NCBI RefSeq assembly: GCF_008017755.1
Contig: NZ_VRTS01000001.1
Coordinates: 496,001-560,000, forward strand
From: Alkalisalibacterium limincola
GTDB lineage: Bacteria > Pseudomonadota > Gammaproteobacteria > Xanthomonadales > Xanthomonadaceae
DNA length: 64,000 nt
Direction of reading: 5' to 3'
Shown: positions 28,341 to 41,494 of the stretch, piece after piece
Layout: each line of letters starts with the position of its first letter
How positions within the stretch are numbered: position 1 is the stretch's first letter
Notes under the pieces: model-generated
Databases searched by the model: none
Seen by the model: only the letters and a program-made list of their open reading frames with translations
Told to the model about the DNA's origin: nothing
Made by a program: the position numbers and the translations under genes

Positions 28341-28423
28341 ATGACCTCCGGATCGATCCACACCCCACCATTGGGCTCCATTCAGGGGTGTCTGTTCAGC
28401 ATACGCCTTTTCCGGCGTGTCGA

Positions 28424-29515
28424 TCACGACCGTCCATCGCCCCGATCGTGCCGCTGGCCGTCCCCTTCCCGGGCCTCGCCGCCCGCCCCGGATGCCGCAC
28501 CACGCACATCGCCCAGCTCATGCAGGACGCCCGTGGCATAGGCCCCCGGCGGCAGGTCGAAGCCCAGGCGCAAGACCCGCCCGGTCAGCCACTCCAGGCG
28601 GATCGACGGCACCCGGATCCGCAGCGCCCGACGCTCCTGCTTGAGGCCGGCGGCTTCCAGCCCCTCCAGAAGGTCGCTGAAACCGGCGGCCACCGCCTCC
28701 TCGAGCGCGCGGACCGCATCCTCGCTGCGCAGCTCGCCCCGGCCCCACAACGGGCCGGTGGGATGGATGTCCAGTGACGCCGCCCGCGCCCGCAACTCCT
28801 CATCCAGCGGCTCCGGACCGAAGACGCTGCGCGATCCGTCGAGCATCCACACCTCGCCTTCGCCGCCCGTGGCCCAGTCACCCTCCAGCACACGACGCGC
28901 CAGCACCGCATTGAACACGGCCGACCGGGCGGCAGAGAGCAGGATCGAGCGCTGGTCGCGCCTGACCCGACGACCGGCGAACATCGCGCGCGCCGCCTCG
29001 ATGTTGCCGCCGCCGCGCCCGAAGCGCTGTTCACCGAAGAAGTTGGGCAGGCCGGTGGCGAGGATGCGCTCCACCCGCGCCTGCAGCGCGGAGCGGTCCC
29101 CTTCCACCTCGCGCAGGGTCAGCACGAAGCGATTGCCGGCCAGTGCACCGCGCGGCAGCTTGCGCGCATGCCAGGTGCTCGACAGCACCTGCATTCCATC
29201 GAGCTCCAGGCCGGAAAGCTCGGGAGCCACCCGCTTGGGCAGGTGCACGCTGAAGCGCTGCCGCGTGAGTGCGTGCCGGTCCTTGAGGCCGGCGTAGCCG
29301 ACCGCATGCTCCGGCACCCCGGCCCACTGCGCGAGGTGGCGCGCGACGAACGCGGTGTTCATGCCGCGCTTCTCGACCTCCAGCAGCAGGTGCTCGCCCT
29401 CGCCACTGGGCTCGAAGGCCGGCAGTTCCTCCACCCGGAAGTCCTCGGGCTCGCTTCGCATCACCCCCGTCAGCAACGGCGGACCGAAGGCCCGGACCAG
29501 CGAAAAATCGTTCAC
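28424..29515 (-). CDS. truD: tRNA pseudouridine(13) synthase
   Basis: A 363-residue enzyme that makes pseudouridine-13 in tRNA-Glu. The catalytic block is [14 protein letters not shown] (Asp catalytic). [20 protein letters not shown] and the C-terminal [11 protein letters not shown] are TruD hallmarks. I choose the GTG at 29515, which overlaps the repaired ispF stop (GTGA). A frame break in ispF makes truD appear fused to an upstream N-terminus in the raw sequence; that fusion is not real. Confidence 0.93.
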   Translation of the reverse strand: MNDFSLVRAFGPPLLTGVMRSEPEDFRVEELPAFEPSGEGEHLLLEVEKRGMNTAFVARHLAQWAGVPEHAVGYAGLKDRHALTRQRFSVHLPKRVAPELSGLELDGMQVLSSTWHARKLPRGALAGNRFVLTLREVEGDRSALQARVERILATGLPNFFGEQRFGRGGGNIEAARAMFAGRRVRRDQRSILLSAARSAVFNAVLARRVLEGDWATGGEGEVWMLDGSRSVFGPEPLDEELRARAASLDIHPTGPLWGRGELRSEDAVRALEEAVAAGFSDLLEGLEAAGLKQERRALRIRVPSIRLEWLTGRVLRLGFDLPPGAYATGVLHELGDVRGAASGAGGEAREGDGQRHDRGDGRS

Positions 29516-29998
29516 GCCGGCACCAGGAGCACGGCCGCCTGCGCGGCGATGCCCTCGCCGCGGCCGGTGAAGCCCAGCCGTTCGGTCGTCGTCGCCTTGA
29601 CGCTGACCACGCCGGCATCGACCTGCAGGTCCGCGGCCAGCACCTCGCGCATCGCGGCCACGTGGGCCCACCCGGGGCCGCTCGCAGATGATCGTCAGGT
29701 CGGCATTGCCCAGCGCATAGCCCTGCCCACGAACCAGCGCGAGGCAGTGCCTCAGGAAACTGCGGCTGTCGGCATCGCGCCAGCGCGGATCGCTGGGCGG
29801 GAAATGCCGCCCGATGTCGCCCAGGGCCAGCGCGCCCAGCATCGCATCGCACAGCGCGTGGATGGCCACATCGCCATCGGAATGCGCCAACAGGCCCTGG
29901 TCGTGGGCGATGCGCACACCTGCCAGGACCACGTGGTCGCCCTCACCGAAGGCATGGACATCGAATCCGGTACCGATGCGGGGGTGGCGATCAGCCAT
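29512..29998 (-). CDS. ispF: 2-C-methyl-D-erythritol 2,4-cyclodiphosphate synthase (frameshifted in this sequence)
   Basis: MEP-pathway isoprenoid enzyme, 161-162 residues after repair. The metal ligands are in GFDVHAF, the [14 protein letters not shown] block follows, and the C-terminal half has [21 protein letters not shown]. The frame breaks at about 29665-29672, within ERPRVGP-HVAAM: either one base is extra or two are missing. Adding one G and one C gives the family pattern PRVGPHV. The start overlaps the ispD stop by 8 bp. It is essential, so a true null is unlikely. Confidence 0.9.
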
Positions 29999-30689
29999 GG
30001 GACTCTCCCGAACGCGAAAGGATGAAGGCGGCAAGGGCGAGATCCGCCCGGGTGGTGACCTTGATGTTGTCCTCGCGCCCTTCCACCAGCAGCGGCTTGA
30101 GGCCGAGCCGCTCCATCGCCATCGACTCGTCGGTCACCACCACGCCTGCGGCGGCTGCGGCCAGCAACGCTCGCTGCAATCCGCCGCGCCGGAACATCTG
30201 CGGCGTCAGCGCCCTCCAGAGGGACTCGCGGGGCTCGGTGGCCACGACCCGGCACGCCTCGTCGGCCCGCTTGAGCGTGTCACGCACCGGGGCCGCAAGC
30301 AGGCCACCCACCGGATGCCGCCCGGCGCGCTCGAACAGACGGTCTAGATCGACGCGGGCCAGGCAGGGGCGTGCGGCATCGTGCACCAGGACGAAGTCCT
30401 CGTCGGCCACCGTGGCCGGCAGCGCCTGCAGGCCGGCCAGCACCGAGTCGGCGCGCTCACCGCCACCCGGCGCGGTCAGCACCGGCTTTCCGACACGATC
30501 GCGCCACCCCGGCCAATGGGCGTCCCCGGGTGCCAGGACCACCATCGCGCCGGTAATGCGGGGATGCGCGAGCAGGCGGTCGAGCGTGTGCGCGATCAAG
30601 GGCTCGCCCAACAGCGGCAGGTACTGCTTGGGCACCTCGGCGCCAAAGCGCAGGCCCCGGCCTGCCGCCGGGACCACCACCCAGCTCAC
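29991..30689 (-). CDS. ispD: 2-C-methyl-D-erythritol 4-phosphate cytidylyltransferase
   Basis: A 232-residue MEP-pathway enzyme that couples methylerythritol phosphate to CTP. The nucleotide-binding motif [19 protein letters not shown] (residues 4-22) and LVHDAARPC are intact. It overlaps ftsB by 4 bp and ispF by 8 bp, so the three are translated from one mRNA. Confidence 0.95.
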   Translation of the reverse strand: MSWVVVPAAGRGLRFGAEVPKQYLPLLGEPLIAHTLDRLLAHPRITGAMVVLAPGDAHWPGWRDRVGKPVLTAPGGGERADSVLAGLQALPATVADEDFVLVHDAARPCLARVDLDRLFERAGRHPVGGLLAAPVRDTLKRADEACRVVATEPRESLWRALTPQMFRRGGLQRALLAAAAAGVVVTDESMAMERLGLKPLLVEGREDNIKVTTRADLALAAFILSRSGESHG

Positions 30690-30988
30690 CGTCGCCGCTC
30701 CGGAGCGGGCGCGGGCGCGTCCTCCACGATGCGGTAGAAGACTTCACCGGGCCGGATCATCCCCAGTTCCGCGCGTGCACGCTCCTCCACCGCATCCTCG
30801 CCTTCCTTGAGGTCGTCGACTTCCGCCGCCAGCGCGTCGTTGCGCAACTTCAGCCGATCGTTCTCCCGCGACTGGGTGGCCACAGCCTCCCCCAGGCGGT
30901 CCACCTCGCCGCGACCGGTCGCACCGCTCCACAGGCGCACCTGCAGCGCAATCAGCAGCGCGACCAGCAGCACGGCGAGCAGGCGCAT
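30686..30988 (-). CDS. ftsB: Cell division protein FtsB
   Basis: A 100-residue single-pass inner-membrane protein. The membrane segment is about residues 3-19, followed by a heptad-rich coiled coil (RLGEAVATQSRENDRLKLRNDALAAEVDDLKEG, about residues 31-63). The periplasmic tail contains RARAELGMIRPGEVFYRIV, typical of FtsB. It forms the FtsQLB complex of the divisome. The ATG at 30988 is preferred over a GTG three bases earlier. It lies between eno and ispD, as usual. Confidence 0.92.
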   Translation of the reverse strand: MRLLAVLLVALLIALQVRLWSGATGRGEVDRLGEAVATQSRENDRLKLRNDALAAEVDDLKEGEDAVEERARAELGMIRPGEVFYRIVEDAPAPAPERRR

Positions 30989-31007
30989 CACGGCGGCGTA
31001 GGCTCCC

Positions 31008-35147
<4,140 letters not shown>

Positions 35148-35290
35148 CTACCGAGTGACCGCCGCCACCGCGACTACCGGCGGGAGAAGGCGTTCATCCC
35201 GTGCCGCAGGCGTGCCCTGCGGCGGGGCCGGCGATCGCCGGACCCGCCTACTGGCAGCGGATCCCCACTCGACCGCCCCGAACCGCCCGA

Positions 35291-35680
35291 TCACTCGTGC
35301 CGATCGTCATCGTCGTCGATCTCGTGCTCTTCCGGCGTGTCGGTCTCTTCAGCCAGGGCGGTCTCGGATTCCATGTGGGTGCGCACATTGCCCTTCGCGT
35401 CGGTTCCGTCTTCGTCGGTGGTGGCCTCGCCGCCGGCGCGTTGCGAGTCGATCGCAGCGCGCTCCTGCGGCGTCAGGTCGCCATCGGTGTCGACTTCGCG
35501 CTCGGCGACGGGCCCGGTCGGCGTCATCGGCCCCATCGACGGCGAGGCCGACGTGGGGGCCGCCTGGGCGGCGGTGGGTGCCGGCTGCTCGGGCGGCGGC
35601 GGCGGCGGCTCTTCCCGCCCGCAGGCGGCCAGGGTCAATACGGACAGGCTCGCGAAAAGGCTGATCAGGCTGCTGCGCAT
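35291..35680 (-). CDS. Acidic lipoprotein with an EF-hand-like motif
   Basis: 129 residues. The signal peptide ends in the lipobox TLAAC (lipid Cys near residue 20), followed by a run of Glu and Pro. The mature chain contains VDTDGDLTPQERAAID, resembling the Ca2+-binding loop and exit helix of a single EF-hand. It ends in a very acidic tail (EEHEIDDDDDRHE). The ATG at 35680 is chosen because the signal peptide starts there; the frame is open far upstream, antisense to parE. It is divergent from parE with a 174-bp gap. Function unknown. Confidence 0.8.
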   Translation of the reverse strand: MRSSLISLFASLSVLTLAACGREEPPPPPPEQPAPTAAQAAPTSASPSMGPMTPTGPVAEREVDTDGDLTPQERAAIDSQRAGGEATTDEDGTDAKGNVRTHMESETALAEETDTPEEHEIDDDDDRHE

Positions 35681-35854
35681 CTGGGTTTCTCCCGGCAGGT
35701 CGGCTCTCCGGAGTCTATCGCGCCGCAGGTGAGGATGGTGACGTCCCTCCCCTCCCCGGCCTTGGACTTTCGTCTTGACCCCGCCCGGGCCCGCCGCCAT
35801 CCTGCCGCCTCCGGCGCACGATCGCGCGCCCGCCCCCGCTGAAGGCCGTCGAAC

Positions 35855-37777
35855 TTGAATACCCGCTACAACGCCGCCGATATCGAAGTCCTTTCCGGCC
35901 TGGACCCGGTCAAGCGCCGCCCGGGCATGTATACCGACACCACCCGCCCGAACCACCTGGCCCAGGAAGTGGTGGACAACTCCGTCGACGAGGCCCTGGC
36001 AGGCCATGCGAAGACGATCGAAGTCACGCTTTTCGCCGATGGCAGTTGCGAAGTGTCCGACGATGGCCGCGGCATGCCGGTCGACATCCATCCCGAGGAG
36101 GGCATTCCCGGCGTCGAGCTGATCCTGACCCGCCTGCACGCGGGCGGGAAGTTCTCCAACCGCAACTACACCTTCTCCGGCGGCCTGCATGGGGTCGGCG
36201 TCAGCGTGGTCAACGCGCTCTCGACGCGGGTGGACGTGTACATCAAGCGCGAGGGCAGCGAGTACCACATGGCGTTCCGCGACGGCCTGACCGACAGCGC
36301 CCTGACCGAGACCGGAACCGTCGGCAAGCGCAACACCGGCACCCGCCTGCGCTTCTGGGCCGACCCGAAGTACTTCGACACGCCCAGGTTCGCGCTGCGC
36401 CCGTTGCGCCACCTGCTGCGCGCCAAGGCGGTGCTGTGCCCGGGCCTGACCGTGAAGCTGTTCGACGAGGCCAGTGGCGAGCGCAACGAATGGCACTACG
36501 CCGACGGCCTGCGCGACTACCTGGCTGCGCAACTGGCCGACCGGGAACTGTTGCCGCCGGAACTGTTCATCGGCGCGATGGCGAAGGAAACCGAAACCGT
36601 CGACTGGGCGTTGGCCTGGGTGCCCCCGGGCGAGATGGCCGGCGGCGAGCTGGTGCAGGAAAGCTACGTCAACCTCATCCCGACCGCCCAGCACGGCACC
36701 CACGTCAACGGCCTGCGCTCGGGCCTGACCGATGCGCTGCGCGAATTCTGCGACCTCCGCGGCCTGCTCCCACGCGGCGTGAAACTGGCGCCCGAGGATG
36801 TCTGGGACCGGGTCAGCTACGTGCTGAGCCTGAAGATGACCGACCCGCAGTTCTCCGGACAGACCAAGGAACGGCTGAGCTCGCGCCAGGCGGCCGGCGT
36901 GGTCGAGGGCGTGGCCCACGACGCGTTCTCGCTGTGGCTCAACCAGCACGTGGAGCTGGGCGAGAAGATCGCGCAGCTGGCGATCGACCGCGCTGCGGCG
37001 CGCCTGAAGACCGAGAAGCAGGTGGTGCGCAAGAAGGTCACCCAGGGCCCCGCACTGCCGGGCAAGCTGGCCGACTGCATCAGCCAGGACCTCTCGCGCA
37101 CCGAGTTGTTCCTGGTCGAGGGCGACTCCGCCGGCGGCAGCGCCAAGCAGGCACGCGACAAGGACTTCCAGGCCATCCTTCCGCTGCGCGGCAAGATCCT
37201 CAACACCTGGGAGGTCGAATCAAGCGCGGTGCTCGGCTCGCAGGAAGTGCACGACCTGGCGGTGGCGATCGGCTGCGACCCGGGCAAGGACGACATCACC
37301 GGCCTGCGCTACGGCAAGGTCATCGTGCTTGCAGACGCCGACTCCGACGGGCTGCACATCGCCACCCTGCTCTCGGCGCTGTTCCTGAAACACTTCCCGG
37401 CACTGGTCGCCGCCGGCCATGTGTTCGTCGCGATGCCGCCGCTGTTCCGCGTCGACGTGGGCAAGCAGGTGTTCTACGCGCTCGACGAAGAGGAAAAGCG
37501 CATCCTCCTGGAGAAGATCGAGCGCGAGAAGGCCGAGAACAAGAAGGGCATGTCCGGTCCGGTCAGCGTGACGCGCTTCAAGGGCCTGGGCGAGATGAAC
37601 CCGCCGCAGCTGCGCGAGTCGGCGATCCACCCCGACACCCGCAGGCTGGTGCAGCTCACGGTCGAGGACGCCGAAGGCACCGACGCGCTGATGGACATGC
37701 TGCTGGGCAAGAAGCGCGCCTCCGACCGCCGCGCCTGGCTGGAGGACAAGGGCGACCTGGCGACGCTGGAGGTCTGA
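35855..37777 (+). CDS. parE: DNA topoisomerase IV subunit B
   Basis: A 640-residue ATPase subunit of topoisomerase IV, which decatenates daughter chromosomes. The GHKL ATP-binding domain has EVVDNSVDEALAGHA, DDGRGMPVD and GGLHGVGVSVVNALS. The transducer follows, then the TOPRIM domain with EGDSAGGSAKQARD and DADSDGLHI, and the C-terminal GLGEMNPPQL. The start is the TTG at 35855 (MNTRYNAADIEVL), with GAAGG 10 nt upstream. No in-frame ATG precedes the GHKL fold closely. parC is not in the window. Confidence 0.96.
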   Translation: MNTRYNAADIEVLSGLDPVKRRPGMYTDTTRPNHLAQEVVDNSVDEALAGHAKTIEVTLFADGSCEVSDDGRGMPVDIHPEEGIPGVELILTRLHAGGKFSNRNYTFSGGLHGVGVSVVNALSTRVDVYIKREGSEYHMAFRDGLTDSALTETGTVGKRNTGTRLRFWADPKYFDTPRFALRPLRHLLRAKAVLCPGLTVKLFDEASGERNEWHYADGLRDYLAAQLADRELLPPELFIGAMAKETETVDWALAWVPPGEMAGGELVQESYVNLIPTAQHGTHVNGLRSGLTDALREFCDLRGLLPRGVKLAPEDVWDRVSYVLSLKMTDPQFSGQTKERLSSRQAAGVVEGVAHDAFSLWLNQHVELGEKIAQLAIDRAAARLKTEKQVVRKKVTQGPALPGKLADCISQDLSRTELFLVEGDSAGGSAKQARDKDFQAILPLRGKILNTWEVESSAVLGSQEVHDLAVAIGCDPGKDDITGLRYGKVIVLADADSDGLHIATLLSALFLKHFPALVAAGHVFVAMPPLFRVDVGKQVFYALDEEEKRILLEKIEREKAENKKGMSGPVSVTRFKGLGEMNPPQLRESAIHPDTRRLVQLTVEDAEGTDALMDMLLGKKRASDRRAWLEDKGDLATLEV

Positions 37778-37800
37778 GGACCCACGGGCCCTGGCACGCC

Positions 37801-38580
37801 CTATTCCAGGCAGGCCTGCAGAAGGCGCTCGAGCACCGGTTGCAGCCTCGCCGCCTTTTCCGGCAGGTACTCGAACCGGTCCTCGTCCATGTAGGTGCGT
37901 TGGCTGGTCTCCAGTTGCACCGCCTCCACGCCTTCGCCGGGGCGACCGTAGTGGCGGGTGATGTAGCCGCCCTTGAAGCGGCCGTTGGCCACCCAGTCGA
38001 ACGCGTCCTGCCCCGCCAGCACCGCCTCGAGACGGCCCTGTAGTGCCGCGCTGCAACTGTGGCCGGTGGCGGTGCCCAGGTTGAGGTCCGGCAGCCGGCC
38101 CTCGAACAGCCACGGCACCTCGCCACGGATCGAATGGCCTTCCCACAGCACCACGCGCCCGTGCGCGCGGCGCAGGCGGGCGAGTTCGGCGGCCAGGACA
38201 TCGTGGTAGGGCTGCCAGTACCGCTCGATGCGGTCCGCCACTTCCTCCGCTCCCGGCTCCTCGCCCTCGCGATACACGGCCCCACCGTCGAAACGCCGGG
38301 TCGGACACAGTCCGGTGGTGTTCTGACCCGGGTACAGCGACGTGTCCTCCGGCGAGCGGTTGAGGTCGACGACATAGCGCGAGTAACGCGGCACCAGGAG
38401 CGAAGCACCCAGTTCGCGGGCGAACGCGTACAGGGTGGAGACGTGCCAGTCGGTATCGGGAACGCCGCGCGCGGCCTCGGTCAGGCGATCGGCAAACCCG
38501 TCGGGAACGAGGATCCCGTCGTGCGGCAGGCTGACCAGCAACGGGACGGAGCCCTGGTGGAGGGAAAAGACCGGTTCCAT
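37801..38580 (-). CDS. hutG: N-formylglutamate amidohydrolase family protein
   Basis: A 259-residue zinc hydrolase-like enzyme: LLVSLPHDG near the N-terminus, DTDWHVSTLY, VDLNRSPEDTSLYP, LWEGHSIRGEVPW and ITRHYGRPGEGVEAVQLETSQRTYMDE are the family blocks. HutG-type enzymes release formate from N-formylglutamate, the last step of one histidine-degradation route. No other hut gene is near, so the substrate is not certain. It converges on parE with a 23-bp gap. The following 207 bp to gor hold no gene I can support. Confidence 0.88.
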   Translation of the reverse strand: MEPVFSLHQGSVPLLVSLPHDGILVPDGFADRLTEAARGVPDTDWHVSTLYAFARELGASLLVPRYSRYVVDLNRSPEDTSLYPGQNTTGLCPTRRFDGGAVYREGEEPGAEEVADRIERYWQPYHDVLAAELARLRRAHGRVVLWEGHSIRGEVPWLFEGRLPDLNLGTATGHSCSAALQGRLEAVLAGQDAFDWVANGRFKGGYITRHYGRPGEGVEAVQLETSQRTYMDEDRFEYLPEKAARLQPVLERLLQACLE

Positions 38581-38787
38581 CGCCACAGCATAGCGGGCAG
38601 AGCGGCTGGAGACAGTCCCCTCCACGACCCCTGCCACATGCGGCCATCACGCCTGCCCCTGCTGGAGCTGAAGGGCTCCGTGCGCCGCGTCTTCCCCGCC
38701 GCCGACATCGACAGCCGTCAGGTCCCCGTTGAAGCCAGCCTGCCTGCAGCTTCTCGACCGGCTCACGGGGCGCCACACCGCCGCAGG

Positions 38788-40158
38788 CTAGCGCAGCAGG
38801 ACCAGCTCCTCGGCGGCCGTCGGGTGGATCGCCACGGTGGCATCGAAGTCGGCTTTGGTCGCGCCCATGCGCATCGCGACCGCGAAGCCCTGCAGCATCT
38901 CGTCGGCGGCCGGGCCCGCGACATGCAGGCCCACGACCCGCTCCTCCTCACCCACGCACACCAGCTTCACCAGCGCGCGCAACTCGCTGCCGGCCAGTGC
39001 CGCCAGCATCGGCCGGAAGTGGCCACGGTATACGCGCACGGCGCCATCGCCCCAGAGCTCCTTCGCGCGCGCCTCCGACTCGCCGATGCTGCCCAGGGGC
39101 GGACGGCCGAACACCACCGTGGGCACCGGCCCATCCAGCAGGGGCCCCGCCAGCGCGCCACCGAAAAGCTGGTCCGACAGCGCGCGCCCTGCCCGCACGG
39201 CCAATGGGGTGAGCTGTGGCCCCAGCGAGGCCACGTCGCCGATCGCGAAGACACCCGGCACGCTGGTGCGTCCGTGGGCGTCGACTTCGATCCGACCGTC
39301 CGTGGTGGTGGCCACGCCGAGTCCGGCGAGCCCCAGGCCCTCGGTGTTGGGCGCCCGCCCGATCGCCCAGAGCAATTCGTCGACCTCACCCTCGGGGGCC
39401 GAACCCCGCTTGCGCAGGCGATAGCACGCCCCGGACCGGGTCACGCCCTCGACCTCGACACCAAAGTGGAGGTCGACGCCCACATGCCTGAGGTGCAAGG
39501 CTGCGGCCTCGCTGAGGTCGAGGTCGAAATGTTCCAGCAGGCGCTCGCCGCGGACCAGCATGCATACCCTGCTGCCCAATGCACTCAGGATGCCGGCCAG
39601 CTCCACGGCGATATAGCCACCGCCCACCAGGACGATGCTCGGCGGTGGCTGCGCCAGGTCGAAGAAGCCGTCGGAATCGATGCCGAGTTCGCCGCCGGGG
39701 ATCGATGCCCGCCGCGAACGGCCCCCGGTGGCGAGCAGGACGCCCCGGCCGGCGAGCTCCCAGCCGCTATGCGCCCCGTCCAGGCAGGTCACCAGGCCGG
39801 GACCGACGAGCCGACCCCGGGTGCGCAGCGTTACGACGCCTAGGTCGTCGAGCCGCTGGCGGTAACTGGCATGGATGTTGCCGATGTATCGCTGCCGGTG
39901 CTCGATGAAACGTGGCCAGTCGAGCGTGCGCTCATCGCCACTGAAGCACAGCGCCGTGGCGGTCTTCTGCATCAAGGCCAGTTCGGCGGCGAGCCACATC
40001 GCCTTCTTCGGCACGCAGCCGGCGTTCACGCATGTACCACCGAGCTCGTGGGGCTCCAGCAGGGCCACCCGGGCTCCGTGTTCGGCCGCACGGATGGCTG
40101 CCGCGATGCCACCCGAGCCCGCGCCCAGGACGATCAGGTCGAATTCGGAGTTTTCCAT
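38788..40158 (-). CDS. gor: Glutathione-disulfide reductase
   Basis: A 456-residue flavoprotein disulphide reductase. The FAD motif GAGSGGIAAA (about residues 13-22), redox disulphide GGTCVNAGCVPKK and second dinucleotide motif GGGYIAVELAGIL are present, with the C-terminal catalytic HPTAAEELVLLR. Arginines suited to NADPH lie in the region after the second motif (LVRGERLLEHFD). The AGSGGIAAAIRAAEHGA and TCVNAGCVPKKAMW segments fit glutathione reductase rather than dihydrolipoamide dehydrogenase. It maintains reduced glutathione in the cytoplasm. Confidence 0.88.
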   Translation of the reverse strand: MENSEFDLIVLGAGSGGIAAAIRAAEHGARVALLEPHELGGTCVNAGCVPKKAMWLAAELALMQKTATALCFSGDERTLDWPRFIEHRQRYIGNIHASYRQRLDDLGVVTLRTRGRLVGPGLVTCLDGAHSGWELAGRGVLLATGGRSRRASIPGGELGIDSDGFFDLAQPPPSIVLVGGGYIAVELAGILSALGSRVCMLVRGERLLEHFDLDLSEAAALHLRHVGVDLHFGVEVEGVTRSGACYRLRKRGSAPEGEVDELLWAIGRAPNTEGLGLAGLGVATTTDGRIEVDAHGRTSVPGVFAIGDVASLGPQLTPLAVRAGRALSDQLFGGALAGPLLDGPVPTVVFGRPPLGSIGESEARAKELWGDGAVRVYRGHFRPMLAALAGSELRALVKLVCVGEEERVVGLHVAGPAADEMLQGFAVAMRMGATKADFDATVAIHPTAAEELVLLR

Positions 40159-40203
40159 GCTTCGAGAGTGCAGCAAGCCCCGGCCGCTGTCATCCGATCC
40201 GGG

Positions 40204-41469
40204 TCATGCGGCCAGGCCACGGAAGCGGCCCGGGTTGGACGGTCGCGGGTCGACGACCGGTTCGCGCCCGCACAGCAGGTCGGCGACCAGGTGCCCGGTG
40301 ACGGCGCTGAGGCTGACACCCAGCATGCCGTGGCCGGTGGCCAGCGTCATGTTGTCGAGGCCCGCCACGCGGCCGATGATGGGCAGGTCGTCCCAGGTCA
40401 TGGGACGCCAGCCGTACCAGTCCTCCACGTGCACCGGCCCCTCGGGTTCGCGCAGGTACTCGCCTGCCCCACGGACCAGCGCCCTGAGCCGCGTCGGATT
40501 GAGGCGACTGTCGTATCCGGAGAACTCCATCGTGCTGCCGAGCCGGAAGCCGTCGCTCCAGGCCGTCACGCACACCCTGCGTTCCTCTAGCACCAGCGGG
40601 CGACGTGGCGCCAGGCTGGGCCGGCTGTAGGTGATCGAATAGCCCTTGCCGGGCTGCACCGGGACATGCAGCCCAAGGCCGCGTGCCATCGGGGCCGACC
40701 AGGCCCCGGAGGCCAGCACGACCTCGCGCGCCAGCAGGCGGCCGCGCTCGGTGTCCACATGGCCGATCGCGCTTGCTTCGCGTGAAAACCCCGTCACCCG
40801 GCAGCGCTCGTCGATGATGCCCCCGGCCTCCCGCACCGCCTGCGCCAGTCCGACCACGAGACGGTCGGGGCGCAGGCTGGCGTCGCCGGGGAAGTAAAGC
40901 CCCCCCGCCATGTCGGGCAGCAGGGACGGTTCCTCCAGCGCCAGGCGCCCGGACGACCACGCCTCGGCCTCGATGCCGAAGCCCTGGACCTCCTCGACCA
41001 CCGCCGCGGCATGCTCCCAGCGGCGCGCGTCGCGATAGACATGGATCAACCCGCTGGGTTCGAAGTCGCAAGCCACGCGGGCGTCCTCGACCAGGTCCGC
41101 CAGCAGCAGCCGCGAGGCATTGAGCAGGCGACCCTTGGCGCGTCCGGCCTCGAGATAGTCGCGCCGGTTGCAGCGTGCGGCGAAACGCAGGAGCCAGGCC
41201 GCCAGTTCGGGGTCGAAGCGCGGCCGGATGTAGAACGGGGCGTCGGGCTGAAGCATCCACTTCAGGGCCTCGCCGATCGTTCCCGGCGCGGCCAGCGGTG
41301 CCGCATGGCTCGGCGTGATCGTGCCGCAATTGCCGTACGAACTGCCGCTGCCCACCGCGCCCTGCTCGACCACCCGCACCTGGCGCCCGGCCTTGAGCAG
41401 GTACCAGGCGCAGGCCAGGCCGATCACCCCGCCACCGATGATCAATACGTCGTCAGCTCTGGAATCCAT
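40204..41469 (-). CDS. dadA: D-amino acid dehydrogenase-like FAD-dependent oxidoreductase
   Basis: 421 residues, DAO family. The FAD motif GGGVIGLACAWYLLKAG begins near residue 12, and GSGSSYGNCGTITPSHAAPL and the C-terminal GWRPMTWDDLPIIGRV, TGHGMLGVSLSAVTG match the small-subunit/DadA group, which oxidises D-amino acids to keto acids and passes electrons to the membrane. Substrate specificity cannot be read from sequence. No dadX racemase is next to it. An ATG at 41469 is preferred to a GTG three bases earlier. Confidence 0.85.
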   Translation of the reverse strand: MDSRADDVLIIGGGVIGLACAWYLLKAGRQVRVVEQGAVGSGSSYGNCGTITPSHAAPLAAPGTIGEALKWMLQPDAPFYIRPRFDPELAAWLLRFAARCNRRDYLEAGRAKGRLLNASRLLLADLVEDARVACDFEPSGLIHVYRDARRWEHAAAVVEEVQGFGIEAEAWSSGRLALEEPSLLPDMAGGLYFPGDASLRPDRLVVGLAQAVREAGGIIDERCRVTGFSREASAIGHVDTERGRLLAREVVLASGAWSAPMARGLGLHVPVQPGKGYSITYSRPSLAPRRPLVLEERRVCVTAWSDGFRLGSTMEFSGYDSRLNPTRLRALVRGAGEYLREPEGPVHVEDWYGWRPMTWDDLPIIGRVAGLDNMTLATGHGMLGVSLSAVTGHLVADLLCGREPVVDPRPSNPGRFRGLAA

Positions 41470-41494
41470 CACGGCATTTTACGTGCCGAGGGGG

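Noticed and set aside
38640-38790. Short plus-strand open frame (MRPSRLPLLELKGS...) in the gap between hutG and gor
   Set aside because: No ribosome-binding site, no recognised domain, and it needs a frame change to end sensibly (CLQLLDRLTGR...). It could be a decayed fragment, but support is too weak.
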